Part shown: positions 55,849-64,000 of the stretch, piece by piece | How positions within the stretch are numbered: position 1 is the first letter of the stretch | Layout: every line of letters starts with the position of its first letter | Assembly (NCBI GenBank): GCA_009668925.1 | Contig: SBEK01000001.1 | Location: 3,226-67,225 of the forward strand | Source: Deltaproteobacteria bacterium | Lineage (GTDB): Bacteria > Desulfobacterota > Syntrophia > Syntrophales > Smithellaceae | Reading direction: 5' to 3' | Length of the DNA stretch: 64,000 nt | The notes under the pieces: generated by a model | Database searches by the model: none | Told to the model about the DNA's origin: nothing | What the model saw: the letters and a program-made list of their open reading frames with translations, nothing else | Program-made: the position numbers and the translations under genes

Positions 55849-57357
55849 ATGAATCGCGGAAAAACTTCAAAAAAAGAATCGACCGGTCCGGCCAAATCTT
55901 CGGCCGCCCCCTCGCTTGACGGCGGTCCCCAGCGGTTTGGTGAAGCCTCCGAGGAGAATTTGTATAAAATTCTGGCGCAGTCCTCCCAGGTGGGATTCTA
56001 CATCATGCAGGAGGGCCAATTCCAATTCATCAATTCCCACTTCCGGGAGTACGCGGGCTATTCCGAAAATGAGCTGCTCCACATGAGCCCTCAGTCGCTG
56101 ATTCTTCCGGAGGACCGGCGCAAAACGGCCAAAAATGCGATCATGATGCTCAAGGAGCAGCGCTTTTCGCCTTACGAATTCCGCATTGTCACAAAAGACG
56201 GACGCATCAAATGGATTATGGAAACCGTCATGTCGATCACCTACAAGGGCGGGCGGGCCATTCTCGGCAATTCCATGGACATCACGGAGCGCAAGGAGGC
56301 GAGCCGCCGGCTCGAAGAGCTCGAAGCGCTGGAATCGTCCATCCTCGATGCGATCCCCCAGGCCGTCCTCGGGCTCCACGAGCGGCGCATCAATTTTGCC
56401 AACCACGCCGTCAAGGTGATCTTCGGCTGGCACCGCGAGGAGCTCATCGGCAAGAGCATCCGCATGATTTACCGCAACGAAGAAGAGGCGGATCGAATCG
56501 GCCGGATCTTCTATTCCAGCCTCGAGCATCAACGGACCTATGAGACGGAATTTCCCTGCCTGCGCAAAGACGGCACGGAAATTCTCTGCCGGATGAAGGC
56601 GTCGCGCATCGGAGAAAAACTGCGCGAGAAGCGCATTGTGGTCACGTATGAAGATGTGACGGCGGAAAAAAAAGCGCAGGAGGACCTGAAGCGCTCGCGT
56701 GAAGAACTGCGGAACCTCTCCACACATTTGCAGTTTGTCCGCGAGGAAGAGAGCACACGCGTCGCCCGTAAAATTCACGATGAACTGGGACAATCCCTCA
56801 CGGCACTGCAGATGGATTTATCGTGGCTCATGAGCCATCTGTCCGCCGGGGACAAAGGCATCCGGGACAAAACCAGAAGCATGTCGGATCTCGTCGACGC
56901 CACGATTGAAAGCGTGCACAACATATCGACGGAATTACGGCCGAGCCTGCTGGACGACCTGGGGCTGCCCGCCGCCATCGAATGGCAGGCGGCGGACTTT
57001 CAAAAGCGCTCCGGAATCCGCTGTCAGGCCCATATTGTCGGTCCCAAAAGTGTGATCGACAAAGAGCTGGCCACCGCCGTCTTCCGCATTTTTCAAGAAA
57101 CGCTCACCAATATCGCCAGGCACGCCAAGGCCACCCTGTGCAAGGTCAACCTCACGGAAAACGAAAAAGAACTCTGCCTGGAAGTAACGGACAACGGGGT
57201 CGGCATCACCCAGTGGCAGGTGGATGATCCCCGCTCCTTCGGGATGATCGGCATGCGTGAGCGCGCCCATCTCTGGGGCGGCACGGTTCACGTCCGCAAC
57301 GCCAAACCTTCAGGAACGACCGTGAGGGTGCTGATCCCCCTCTTACCAAGGAGATAG
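55849..57357 (+). CDS. PAS-PAS sensor histidine kinase, NarL type (second)
   Basis: 502 residues, cytoplasmic. A basic, low-complexity N-terminal arm, two PAS domains (about 40-155 and 160-280), HisKA_3 with His310 in ARKIHDELGQSLTAL, and HATPase with IFQETLTNIARHA, VTDNGVGIT and FGMIGMRERAHLWGGTVHV. Same architecture as the kinase at 49531, so the two pairs are paralogous. It is followed after six bases by its response regulator. The next gene downstream is the synthetase-GNAT gene, a likely target. Confidence 0.93.
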   Translation: MNRGKTSKKESTGPAKSSAAPSLDGGPQRFGEASEENLYKILAQSSQVGFYIMQEGQFQFINSHFREYAGYSENELLHMSPQSLILPEDRRKTAKNAIMMLKEQRFSPYEFRIVTKDGRIKWIMETVMSITYKGGRAILGNSMDITERKEASRRLEELEALESSILDAIPQAVLGLHERRINFANHAVKVIFGWHREELIGKSIRMIYRNEEEADRIGRIFYSSLEHQRTYETEFPCLRKDGTEILCRMKASRIGEKLREKRIVVTYEDVTAEKKAQEDLKRSREELRNLSTHLQFVREEESTRVARKIHDELGQSLTALQMDLSWLMSHLSAGDKGIRDKTRSMSDLVDATIESVHNISTELRPSLLDDLGLPAAIEWQAADFQKRSGIRCQAHIVGPKSVIDKELATAVFRIFQETLTNIARHAKATLCKVNLTENEKELCLEVTDNGVGITQWQVDDPRSFGMIGMRERAHLWGGTVHVRNAKPSGTTVRVLIPLLPRR

Positions 57358-57363
57358 ACGAAC

Positions 57364-57996
57364 ATGATACGTATACTGGTTGCCGATGACCATGCCGTGG
57401 TACGTCAAGGCGTCGTGCAGATTCTGGCGGATGTGAAAGATATGCTGGTCAAGGACGAAGCACAAAACGGCGCCGAGACCCTCGACAAGATTTTGAAGTA
57501 CGAGTACGATGTGGTTCTGCTCGACATTTCCATGCCGGGCCGCAGCGGGCTGGAAGTCCTGGAGGATATTAAAGCCCAGCGTCCGAAGCTGGCCGTTCTG
57601 ATTCTGAGCATGCATCCCGAGGAGCAGTACGCGGTGCGGGCGCTGCGCGCCGGCGCATCCGGCTATCTCACCAAAGCCAGCGCCCCGCAGGAATTGATCG
57701 GAGCCATCCGCAAGGTGGCGAGCGGCGGGAAATATGTGACCGCGTCGCTTGCCGAAAAACTGGCCGACGAGCTGGACCTCGACACGCAAAAGCTGCCTCA
57801 CGAACGGCTTTCCAACCGCGAGCACCAGGTCATGCTGATGCTTGCTTCGGGCAAGTCCGTTTCGGATATCGCCGATGAACTTTGCCTGAGCGTCAAAACC
57901 ATCAGCACGTACCGCACCCGCGTCATGTCCAAGATGGCTATGAAAAAGAACGCCGAACTGACCCTTTACGCCGTCCACAACAAATTAATCAATTAA
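57364..57996 (+). CDS. LuxR/NarL-type response regulator (partner of the second kinase)
   Basis: 210 residues. Receiver with VADDHAVVRQGV, phospho-acceptor Asp in VVLLDISMPGRSGLEVLED and Lys in GYLTKASAP; LuxR helix-turn-helix LSNREHQVMLMLASGKSVSD and LSVKTISTYRTRVMSKM. AAGGAGATAG at the end of the kinase gene is its ribosome site. Downstream a CTTTG/CAAAG hairpin (about 58010-58026) and 150 bases precede the next start. Confidence 0.94.
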   Translation: MIRILVADDHAVVRQGVVQILADVKDMLVKDEAQNGAETLDKILKYEYDVVLLDISMPGRSGLEVLEDIKAQRPKLAVLILSMHPEEQYAVRALRAGASGYLTKASAPQELIGAIRKVASGGKYVTASLAEKLADELDLDTQKLPHERLSNREHQVMLMLASGKSVSDIADELCLSVKTISTYRTRVMSKMAMKKNAELTLYAVHNKLIN

Positions 57997-58178
57997 ATCA
58001 TCTGCTTTGTTTTTTGTCAGACAAAGCCCGTCACCCTCCTTCGGTCTCCTTCCGACATACAAATAAGCCTCGGGCCGATATTTTCTTTTGAATGCCTGTG
58101 CTAGTCCAGTATCGGGTTCGAATGTGTAGCCGCTATGATGCGGCAAATAGAGATGCGGACAAACAGGGAGGAGGCTTT

Positions 58179-60863
58179 ATGGGACAGGCACCATCAGAAG
58201 CAAGACAGGCAAAGGCAGCGGGAAAAATGGCCCGGAAGGAGACGCCGCGCCCGCCGGGCAAACTTTTGAAAGATGAACTGGCGGAGATGATTCATCAGGC
58301 GGTTCGGGACAATCGCAGCTATCTGATGGAGCATGAAAGCAAGGAAATTCTGGAAGGCATCGGAATTGCAACCACCGGTTATCTCGTGGCTCGGTCCGAA
58401 GATGAAGCGCTGGCCATCTGTGACAAGATCGGATTCCCCGTCGTGATGAAAATCGTCTCACCGGATGTGGTTCACAAAACCGATGCCGGCGGCGTCAAGC
58501 TTAACGTGATGAACGCCGACGACGTGCGCAAAGCGTACCGTGACATTCTGGAAACATTCAAATACCAGCATGTCGAAGGCGTCGCGGTGCAGCGCATGGC
58601 CAAGGCGGGCATTGAGGCGATCATCGGCGTCACGCGCGATCCGAGCTTCGGGCCGCTCATCATGTTTGGCCTGGGCGGCGTGTTCGTCGAAGTCCTGCGC
58701 GATGTCTCTTTCCGCATTCTGCCGATTACCGAGAAGGACGCGGCGCAAATGATTGAAGACATCCGCGGCTCGGGGATTCTCAAAGGATATCGCGGACAGG
58801 CCGTCGACCTCGACTCGCTTACGCAGCTGCTCATGAAAATATCCCGGCTGGTCGTGGAAAATCCTGAAATCAGCGAACTGGATCTCAATCCGCTGTTTTT
58901 GTACCCGGACGGGTATATCACCGTCGACGCCCGGATGTTCGTCAGCGAACCGGTGCCGCATGAACATATGACGGCAACCGGCGCGGAAAGCCTGCGCGAT
59001 TTCTTTTATCCCGGGAGCATCGCAGTGATCGGCGCCTCCGATGCCCCCGGCAAACTGGGCTATAATGTCTTCAAGAATCTGACCAGCCACCATTATCCCG
59101 GATCGCTCTACCCGATCAATCCGGGCAAAGAATCCGTGATGGGTGTTCGCGCTTACAAATCCATCCTGGACGTGCCCCAGCCCGTCGACCTGGCCATTGT
59201 CATTGTGCCGGCAAAGGCGGTGGAGCGGGCCATTGCCGATTGCTGTGCGAAGGGCGTCCGGTTTGTCGTCGTCGAGGCCGCGGGATTTGCCGAAACCGGA
59301 GAAGAAGGAAAGAAAGCTCAGGAAAGGATTCTGAAAATCATCCGCGAACACGGCTGCCGCGTGCTGGGCCCCAATTGCTCCGGCGTCATCAATACCCATC
59401 ACAACATGGTGCAGTCCATCGGCCTGCTTTCCGATCTCAAAAAAGGCAACGTGGGCATGGTGGCTCAGGCCGGCGTTTATGCCGCGGGGATCCTGACGGG
59501 CTTAAGCAATGTTCTCGATTTCGGAATCGTGGCCACCATCGGCAACAAGATGGATATCAATGAAACGGATATTCTGGAGTACTTAAGCGATGATGATCAT
59601 ATCTCCGTGATCGTCATGTATATGGAAGACGTCCGCAGCGGCAAGAGGTTTGTCGAGGTCGCTTCGCGGGCGGCGGTCCGCAAACCCGTGATCGTCTTGA
59701 AATCGGGAAGGACGGAGGCCGGCAAAAAGGCCGTCTCATCGCACACCGCATCGCTCGCCGGCAATGACGAAGTCAACAGCGCGGCCTTTAAACAGAGCGG
59801 CGTCATCCGGGCCCGGGACAACGAGCATCTCTTTGCGCTGACGCGCGCTTTTTCCAAGCAGCCCGTTCCAAAGGGCAACGGCGTCCTCGTCATCACCTAT
59901 ACCGGCTCGCTGGGCGTTGCGGCCACCGACATGCTGTATCTGTCCGATATGCGTCTGGCCGCGCTGGAACCGTATTTTAAGCAGCGCCTGAAAAGCGCCC
60001 TGCCCGATTACGCCAGCGTCGGCAACCCCATCGACTGCTCTTTTTCCATGACGCCCGAACAGGTGAAAAAGCTGATCGAAATCGGTGTGGAGTCGGCTGA
60101 TGTGTCGAGCTTCATCGTCGTGATTCAGGGAGAGATTCTGGGTTCCTTTGTCGACGTCATGAAAAAAATCGACTATAAGGAAAAGCCGGTGATGTGCGTC
60201 GTCGCCTGCAAGGAATTCATGATCAACGACGTCGTCAAGATGGAACAGGCCGGATTTCCCGTCTACTCCACGGCGGAAATGGCGGCGGAAGTTCTGGGGC
60301 AGATGTACCACTACGGCGTGAGACGGCAAAGCGCCCTCACGGATTCCATCGCGCGTCATTTGACCAAAGATGCATTCTCTGTGGACAACAACCCTGTTCG
60401 CCTCCGTCTGATCAATCCCAAAGACATCGGCCTGTGGACGGATTTTGTCAACGGCTGCTCGGAACGTTCTCTGTGGCTGCGGTTTCTGTCCCCCTTCAGC
60501 GCCACGCCCGAACGGGCGCAGCGTTTCTGCAACCTCAATCCGGAAGAAGAAGTCGCCGTGGTCGCCGAGATGAAGGTCGGCGACCAGTATAAGTTTCTCG
60601 GCATCGCCCGTCTGATCAAGAATAAACGCTGCGAGGGCGAGGCGGAATACGCCATCATCATTTCCGATCCCTGGCAGAATAAGTCGCTCGGCATCACCCT
60701 GACCAGGCAGTGCATTGAGCTCGCCCGAAAGGAAGGCTTAAAGACCATCCGGGCGGAAACCATTCAGGAGAATTACCCCATGATCAGGATCTTCCGCCAC
60801 TCCGACTTCGCCATTGACGGTAAAGACGAGAACATGGTCTCAATGTCGCTCAACTTATCGTAA
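58179..60863 (+). CDS. ADP-forming acyl-CoA synthetase-like protein with C-terminal GNAT domain (Pat-like)
   Basis: 894 residues from ATG 58179 (GGGAGGAGG just before); the frame is open 29 codons further. ATP-grasp domain (about 30-255: SKEILEGIGIATTGY, FPVVMKIVSPDVVHKTDAGG, MFGLGGVFVEVLRD), CoA-binding domain (about 274-400: GSIAVIGASDAPGKLGYNVF), ligase part with His522 in SSHTASLAGND, and a GNAT domain (about 738-894) with the acetyl-CoA loop DPWQNKSLGITLTRQCIELA. Proteins of this type (Pat/PatZ) acetylate lysines, notably of Acs. The histidine thought to be lost in the dedicated acetyltransferases is kept here, so the synthetase half may be active. acs lies 1.1 kb downstream. Confidence 0.9.
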   Translation: MGQAPSEARQAKAAGKMARKETPRPPGKLLKDELAEMIHQAVRDNRSYLMEHESKEILEGIGIATTGYLVARSEDEALAICDKIGFPVVMKIVSPDVVHKTDAGGVKLNVMNADDVRKAYRDILETFKYQHVEGVAVQRMAKAGIEAIIGVTRDPSFGPLIMFGLGGVFVEVLRDVSFRILPITEKDAAQMIEDIRGSGILKGYRGQAVDLDSLTQLLMKISRLVVENPEISELDLNPLFLYPDGYITVDARMFVSEPVPHEHMTATGAESLRDFFYPGSIAVIGASDAPGKLGYNVFKNLTSHHYPGSLYPINPGKESVMGVRAYKSILDVPQPVDLAIVIVPAKAVERAIADCCAKGVRFVVVEAAGFAETGEEGKKAQERILKIIREHGCRVLGPNCSGVINTHHNMVQSIGLLSDLKKGNVGMVAQAGVYAAGILTGLSNVLDFGIVATIGNKMDINETDILEYLSDDDHISVIVMYMEDVRSGKRFVEVASRAAVRKPVIVLKSGRTEAGKKAVSSHTASLAGNDEVNSAAFKQSGVIRARDNEHLFALTRAFSKQPVPKGNGVLVITYTGSLGVAATDMLYLSDMRLAALEPYFKQRLKSALPDYASVGNPIDCSFSMTPEQVKKLIEIGVESADVSSFIVVIQGEILGSFVDVMKKIDYKEKPVMCVVACKEFMINDVVKMEQAGFPVYSTAEMAAEVLGQMYHYGVRRQSALTDSIARHLTKDAFSVDNNPVRLRLINPKDIGLWTDFVNGCSERSLWLRFLSPFSATPERAQRFCNLNPEEEVAVVAEMKVGDQYKFLGIARLIKNKRCEGEAEYAIIISDPWQNKSLGITLTRQCIELARKEGLKTIRAETIQENYPMIRIFRHSDFAIDGKDENMVSMSLNLS

Positions 60864-60866
60864 AGA

Positions 60867-60915
60867 AGGCTGTTAGACTGTTAGACTGTAGTCTGTTTGG
60901 CTATAGACTGTTAGG
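60867..60915 (+). repeat. GRCTGTTA repeats after the Pat-like gene
   Basis: Starting four bases after the TAA, about six units of 7-8 bp follow each other, including GGCTGTTA, GACTGTTA, GACTGTA and again GACTGTTA. This is the cleanest single-arm example; there is no inverted partner. Confidence 0.78.
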
Positions 60916-61165
60916 AAATACAAGACATTCATTCAGGAGAAGCAGGAAATGGCTTCGGCCATTCCCTGCTTCTCCTTTCATGGAGCAGTCGTTATCGGAC
61001 AACCGGCACCAAGACCTTCATCCCTGTTTTCTTCAAGTTCCATCGTCAGGATTTCAGGATGAATAAATTTTCTATCGGCGATCCATCCGCGCGATCCGTT
61101 TTTTTCTATCTGTGCTATAAAGCGTTCAGCTTTGAAAACTTAAACCGGAAGGATAAGCTGGGGAA
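60916..61165. other. Spacer between the Pat-like and DTW genes
   Basis: Apart from the terminator at 60935-60979 I see no gene or clear promoter in this stretch. A short frame starting at 61059 is out of phase with the DTW gene and has no support. Confidence 0.4.
60935..60979 (+). terminator. Long UUCG-loop terminator of the Pat-like gene
   Basis: A 19-bp stem with one mismatch (AGGAGAAGCAGG with CCTGCTTCTCCT, then AAATGGC/GCCATTC) closed by a TTCG loop, followed by TTTC. Confidence 0.88.
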
Positions 61166-61780
61166 ATGCGTGCATCACGTCACCGAGACCAAGACAGCCA
61201 CTGCCCGCGCTGCGGCCTGCGCCGCGAAATCTGCATCTGCGCGATCCTGCCCACGGTGCCAACGCGGACGGAATTCGTAATCCTGCGGCATATTGCCGAA
61301 TCCCGGCGCCCCAGCAACACCGGCCGCTTTGTTTTGCTCGCCCTGCCGAACTCACGAATGATTGCCTGCGGCGGTGGAGACCGCATCGGGCTTTCATTGC
61401 CGGATGACGAATGGCTGAGGGCGCCGGGAACGTGCCTGCTGTGGCCTGACGGCCCAGGTTCGAAGCTGATCCGGCCGGAGCGAATCGTCGTCCTGGACGC
61501 GACATGGCGTCAGGCGCGCCGGTTGTTTGCCCGCACACCGGCGCTCTCGACCCTGCCCCGGCTGGTGCTGCCCGCGCCCGCGCACGCCCGGGACCGGCTC
61601 CGGGAACAACACCGCCCGGACGGGATGTCCACGCTCGAGGCGGTGGCGGCAGCCGTGGCGGAGATCGAGGGGGCAAAAGCAGCCGAGCCGCTGGAAAGGC
61701 TGTACGATGAAGTGGTCCGACGAACCATCGCCCGGCGTTGGGGGACCCGGCATCCTGATCATACCGGACAAACCACCTGA
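61166..61780 (+). CDS. DTW-domain protein (tRNA 3-amino-3-carboxypropyluridine transferase TapT-like)
   Basis: 204 residues. DTW/YfiP family: N-terminal cysteine cluster CPRCGLRREICICA, TEFVILRHIAESRRPSNTGR, LLWPDGPGSKL and the signature DATWRQARRLFAR (DTW is DATW here). Family members transfer the 3-amino-3-carboxypropyl group from SAM to a uridine of tRNA. In E. coli the corresponding gene (yfiP/tapT) is the neighbour of the Pat gene yfiQ; the same pairing appears here. The base composition is noticeably GC-richer than neighbours. Convergent with acs. Confidence 0.88.
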   Translation: MRASRHRDQDSHCPRCGLRREICICAILPTVPTRTEFVILRHIAESRRPSNTGRFVLLALPNSRMIACGGGDRIGLSLPDDEWLRAPGTCLLWPDGPGSKLIRPERIVVLDATWRQARRLFARTPALSTLPRLVLPAPAHARDRLREQHRPDGMSTLEAVAAAVAEIEGAKAAEPLERLYDEVVRRTIARRWGTRHPDHTGQTT

Positions 61781-61796
61781 ATGGATATCCAAAAGG

Positions 61797-61833
61797 AAAT
61801 GCCGCTTAACGGTTTCCCGCTAAGCGGCATTTT
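61797..61833. terminator. Bidirectional terminator between the DTW gene and acs
   Basis: AAATGCCGCTTA (61797-61808) and TAAGCGGCATTT (61821-61832) pair perfectly over 12 bp, followed by TG on plus and CCTTTTGG on minus. Confidence 0.75.
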
Positions 61834-61846
61834 GAGGAGGGACTTC

Positions 61847-61920
61847 ATGTAGAAACCTGCCTGCCACCCGTCGCAGGGTGGTCTTGCCACCCGCCAGGGT
61901 GGTTGATGCGGCTTCTACAT
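61847..61920. repeat. Cloverleaf-like inverted repeat: two hairpins inside a closing stem
   Basis: ATGTAGAA (61847-61854) pairs with TTCTACAT (61913-61920). Inside are two nearly identical hairpins, CCACCC/GGGTGG at 61864-61881 and again at 61887-61902. It sits between convergent genes, just past a terminator, eight bases from the acs stop. Confidence 0.7.
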
Positions 61921-61927
61921 TGGGGTG

Positions 61928-63907
61928 CTAACCTAATTTCTTTCTGTTCGCGACCAGATCATCAACAACGGCCGGATCCGCCAGGGTCGACGTATCACCG
62001 AAGTCACCGAACGTCTTGGCGGCGACGTTTCTCAAGACGCGGCGCATAATCTTGCCGGATCTTGTTTTAGGAAGACCGTCCGCCCACTGAATCTGGTCGG
62101 GAGAAGCGATCGGACCAACGACCTTGCGGACGTGGGCGATCAGAGTCTTCTTGAGGTCTTCGGTTTTTTCCACATTATTATTCAGGGTAACATAAGCGAA
62201 AATGCCCTGACCTTTGATCTCATGGGGGAATCCAACAACCGCCGCTTCCGCGACATCCGCATGAGACGTCAGCGCCGCTTCGACTTCGGCGGTCCCCAAC
62301 CGGTGACCGGAAACATTGATTACGTCATCGACACGGCCGGTGATTTTGTAATCGCCGTCGGCATCGCGTTCCGCGCCGTCGCCGGAGAAGTAAGTTCCGG
62401 GGAACTGCACGAAGTAATTCTCGACAAACCGGCCGTCTTTATCATCCCACAAACCGCGGGCGATGCCGGGCCAGGAATTTTTAATGCAGAGGGCGCCCTT
62501 GCCGGGGCCTTTGATTTCCTTTCCTTCTTCATCCATCAATACCGGGACTACACCGAAGAAGGGAACCATGGCCTTGGCGGGTTTAATATCGATCGCGCCG
62601 GGCAGAGGCAGGATCATATGTCCACCGGTTTCGGTCTGCCACCAGGTATCGGAAATCGTGCAGCGGCCGCCGCCGATCTTGTTGTAATACCACCACCAGG
62701 CTTCGGGATTGAGCGGTTCGCCGACCGAACCCAGAACGCGCAGCGAGGAGATATCGTGTGCGTCGACCCACTTGTCGCCTTCTTTGGCGATGGAGCGGAT
62801 GGCTGTCGGAGCGGTGTAGAAGTTGTTGACATTGTATTTCTCGACAACGGCCCAGAACCGGCCGAAATCCGGATAATTGGGAACGCCTTCGAACAGGATG
62901 CTGGAGTGGCCGTTGCAAAGCGGGCCGTAAACGATGTAGCTGTGACCGGTGACCCAGCCGATGTCGGCGGTGCACCAGTAGGTATCTTCTTCACGAACGT
63001 CGAATGCGAGCTGCTGGGTCATGGACGCATAGAGCAGATAACCGGCCTGGGTATGGACAACGCCCTTGGGCTGTCCGGTCGAACCGGAGGTATAAAGGAT
63101 GAACAGCGGATCTTCCGCGTCCATTTCTTCGGGTTTGCAGTATTTATCCGCTTTGGCCATCAGTTCTTCGTACCAGATGTCGCGGCCTTCCTGCATGTTA
63201 ACGGCTGTTCCGGTGCGTTTCACAACGACCATGGTTTTCACGCCCGGGCACTGAGCGACGGCTTTGTCGCAGGTGTCTTTCTGGGGGACGGCTTTCGCGC
63301 CGCGGTAGGTGCCATCGCAGGTAATGACAACTGTCGAGCCGGAGTTGTTGATGCGGTCTCTCAATGCTTCGGCCGAGAATCCGCCGAAAACGATGGCATG
63401 GACGGCGCCGATGCGGGTGCAGGCCAGCATGACGATGGACAGTTCGGCGATCATGGGCAGGAAGATCGTAACGCGGTCGCCCTTCTTGACGCCCAGGGTT
63501 TTGAGAACATTCGCGAATTTGTTCACTTCGCGATACATGTCGTAATAGGTATAAACTTTCCAGTCGTTGGGATCGTTGCCTTCGAAAATGATCGCGGCCT
63601 TGTTTTTCTTGGTCGCCAGATGGCGGTCCAGACAGTTGTAACTGACATTGATCTTGCCGCCTTCAAACCACTTCGAATGAACGTCTTTGGCGTCAAAAGA
63701 CCAGTCCGATACTTTCTTTTTGTCAAAAGGTTTGAACCAGGTCAACCGCTCGGTTGCCATTTTTGCCCAGAAGGCGTTCGGGTCGGTGATCGATTCTTTA
63801 TAGAGCTTGTCATACTCCGCCCGGCTCTTGATGTAAGATTTCTCTCTTACTCTTTCAGGTACAGGAAAGACCTTGTCATAAAAATCTTGTTCGTTAGCTT
63901 CAGCCAT
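61928..63907 (-). CDS. acs: Acetyl-CoA synthetase, AMP-forming
   Basis: Activates acetate to acetyl-CoA through acetyl-AMP. 659 residues, normal length. Motifs: YTSGSTGQPKGVVHT (P-loop), YWCTADIGWVTGHSY, SVGEPLNPEAW, DTWWQTETGG, YFSGDGA, GRVDDVINVSGHRL (hinge) and the C-terminal PKTRSGKIMRRVLRN, whose lysine is the acetylation site used by Pat enzymes in other bacteria. The Pat-like gene lies 1.1 kb away. AAGGAG precedes the ATG. Direction is opposite to the Pat-like gene, so they are separately transcribed. Confidence 0.97.
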   Translation of the reverse strand: MAEANEQDFYDKVFPVPERVREKSYIKSRAEYDKLYKESITDPNAFWAKMATERLTWFKPFDKKKVSDWSFDAKDVHSKWFEGGKINVSYNCLDRHLATKKNKAAIIFEGNDPNDWKVYTYYDMYREVNKFANVLKTLGVKKGDRVTIFLPMIAELSIVMLACTRIGAVHAIVFGGFSAEALRDRINNSGSTVVITCDGTYRGAKAVPQKDTCDKAVAQCPGVKTMVVVKRTGTAVNMQEGRDIWYEELMAKADKYCKPEEMDAEDPLFILYTSGSTGQPKGVVHTQAGYLLYASMTQQLAFDVREEDTYWCTADIGWVTGHSYIVYGPLCNGHSSILFEGVPNYPDFGRFWAVVEKYNVNNFYTAPTAIRSIAKEGDKWVDAHDISSLRVLGSVGEPLNPEAWWWYYNKIGGGRCTISDTWWQTETGGHMILPLPGAIDIKPAKAMVPFFGVVPVLMDEEGKEIKGPGKGALCIKNSWPGIARGLWDDKDGRFVENYFVQFPGTYFSGDGAERDADGDYKITGRVDDVINVSGHRLGTAEVEAALTSHADVAEAAVVGFPHEIKGQGIFAYVTLNNNVEKTEDLKKTLIAHVRKVVGPIASPDQIQWADGLPKTRSGKIMRRVLRNVAAKTFGDFGDTSTLADPAVVDDLVANRKKLG

Positions 63908-64000
63908 ATTATTCTCCTTTTATTTTTTATGCCTTTAATTTCCGCCGAAAAGGCAATCTTTTTGATCTTACGTATGGAATTGGGTCAGGCACTCATTTCC
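63908..64000. other. Upstream sequence of acs
   Basis: The first 93 bases upstream of acs hold the ribosome site AGGAG and an AT-rich leader; no clear promoter is seen before the window ends. Confidence 0.4.

Noticed and set aside
58100..58135. GGGTTCGAATG that resembles a tRNA T-loop
   Set aside because: No matching acceptor, D or anticodon arms can be drawn around it.

Overview
The window is about 64 kb of a bacterial chromosome with close-packed genes and no rRNA, tRNA, insertion sequence, phage or CRISPR. The gene content points to a strictly anaerobic, organic-acid-metabolising bacterium of the Syntrophus/Smithella type (Desulfobacterota). This is inference from content: an oxygen-sensitive class III ribonucleotide reductase, three ADP-forming acyl-CoA synthetases, an acetyl-CoA hydrolase/transferase, a two-subunit CoA-transferase, a long acyl-CoA dehydrogenase, AMP-forming acetyl-CoA synthetase and a menaquinone-type methyltransferase. 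No 16S gene is present to confirm it.

Layout. 1-7 kb: end of an unrecognised gene, glmM, pyrG, then on the minus strand an acetyl-CoA hydrolase/transferase fused to a GNAT domain and a GpsA-like dehydrogenase. 7-13 kb: a YwqK-repeat protein, a tandem UspA protein, a UDP-sugar dehydrogenase, surE and a periplasmic-binding lipoprotein. 13-18 kb: a heat-shock block, gmhA-grpE-dnaK on the minus strand divergent from three tandem Hsp20 genes. 18-27 kb: a small YxWxxD secreted protein, ubiE, a CHASE2 adenylate cyclase, and a minus-strand run of an HD phosphohydrolase, nrdD, an SH3-like protein and an M48 lipoprotein protease. 27-36 kb: an ADP-forming acyl-CoA synthetase, a parvulin, two paralogous outer-membrane barrels, a lysine-rich 34-residue protein and a beta-CASP nuclease. 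36-47.7 kb: an MFS transporter with an unknown 741-residue protein, an aldehyde dehydrogenase/iron alcohol dehydrogenase fusion, an acyl-CoA dehydrogenase, and a second ADP-forming synthetase behind a TetR regulator with two visible operators. 48-64 kb: NfeD/SPFH, two PAS histidine-kinase/LuxR-regulator pairs, an orphan solute-binding protein, a CoA-transferase pair, a synthetase-GNAT protein (Pat-like), a DTW-domain gene and acs.

The unifying theme is acyl-CoA economy: making, exchanging and hydrolysing CoA thioesters, with two such enzymes carrying acetyltransferase domains and the best known target of that acetylation (Acs) encoded nearby.

The most unusual non-coding signal is a set of degenerate tandem repeats of 7-8 bp. 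Most begin at, or within a few bases of, a stop codon and read outward from it; the unit differs between loci but is kept within each locus. In four genes the stop codon itself looks like part of the repeat. A second, palindromic repeat family (four copies) shares a GACGAGCGTTAAT-like core. Both deserve a genome-wide count.
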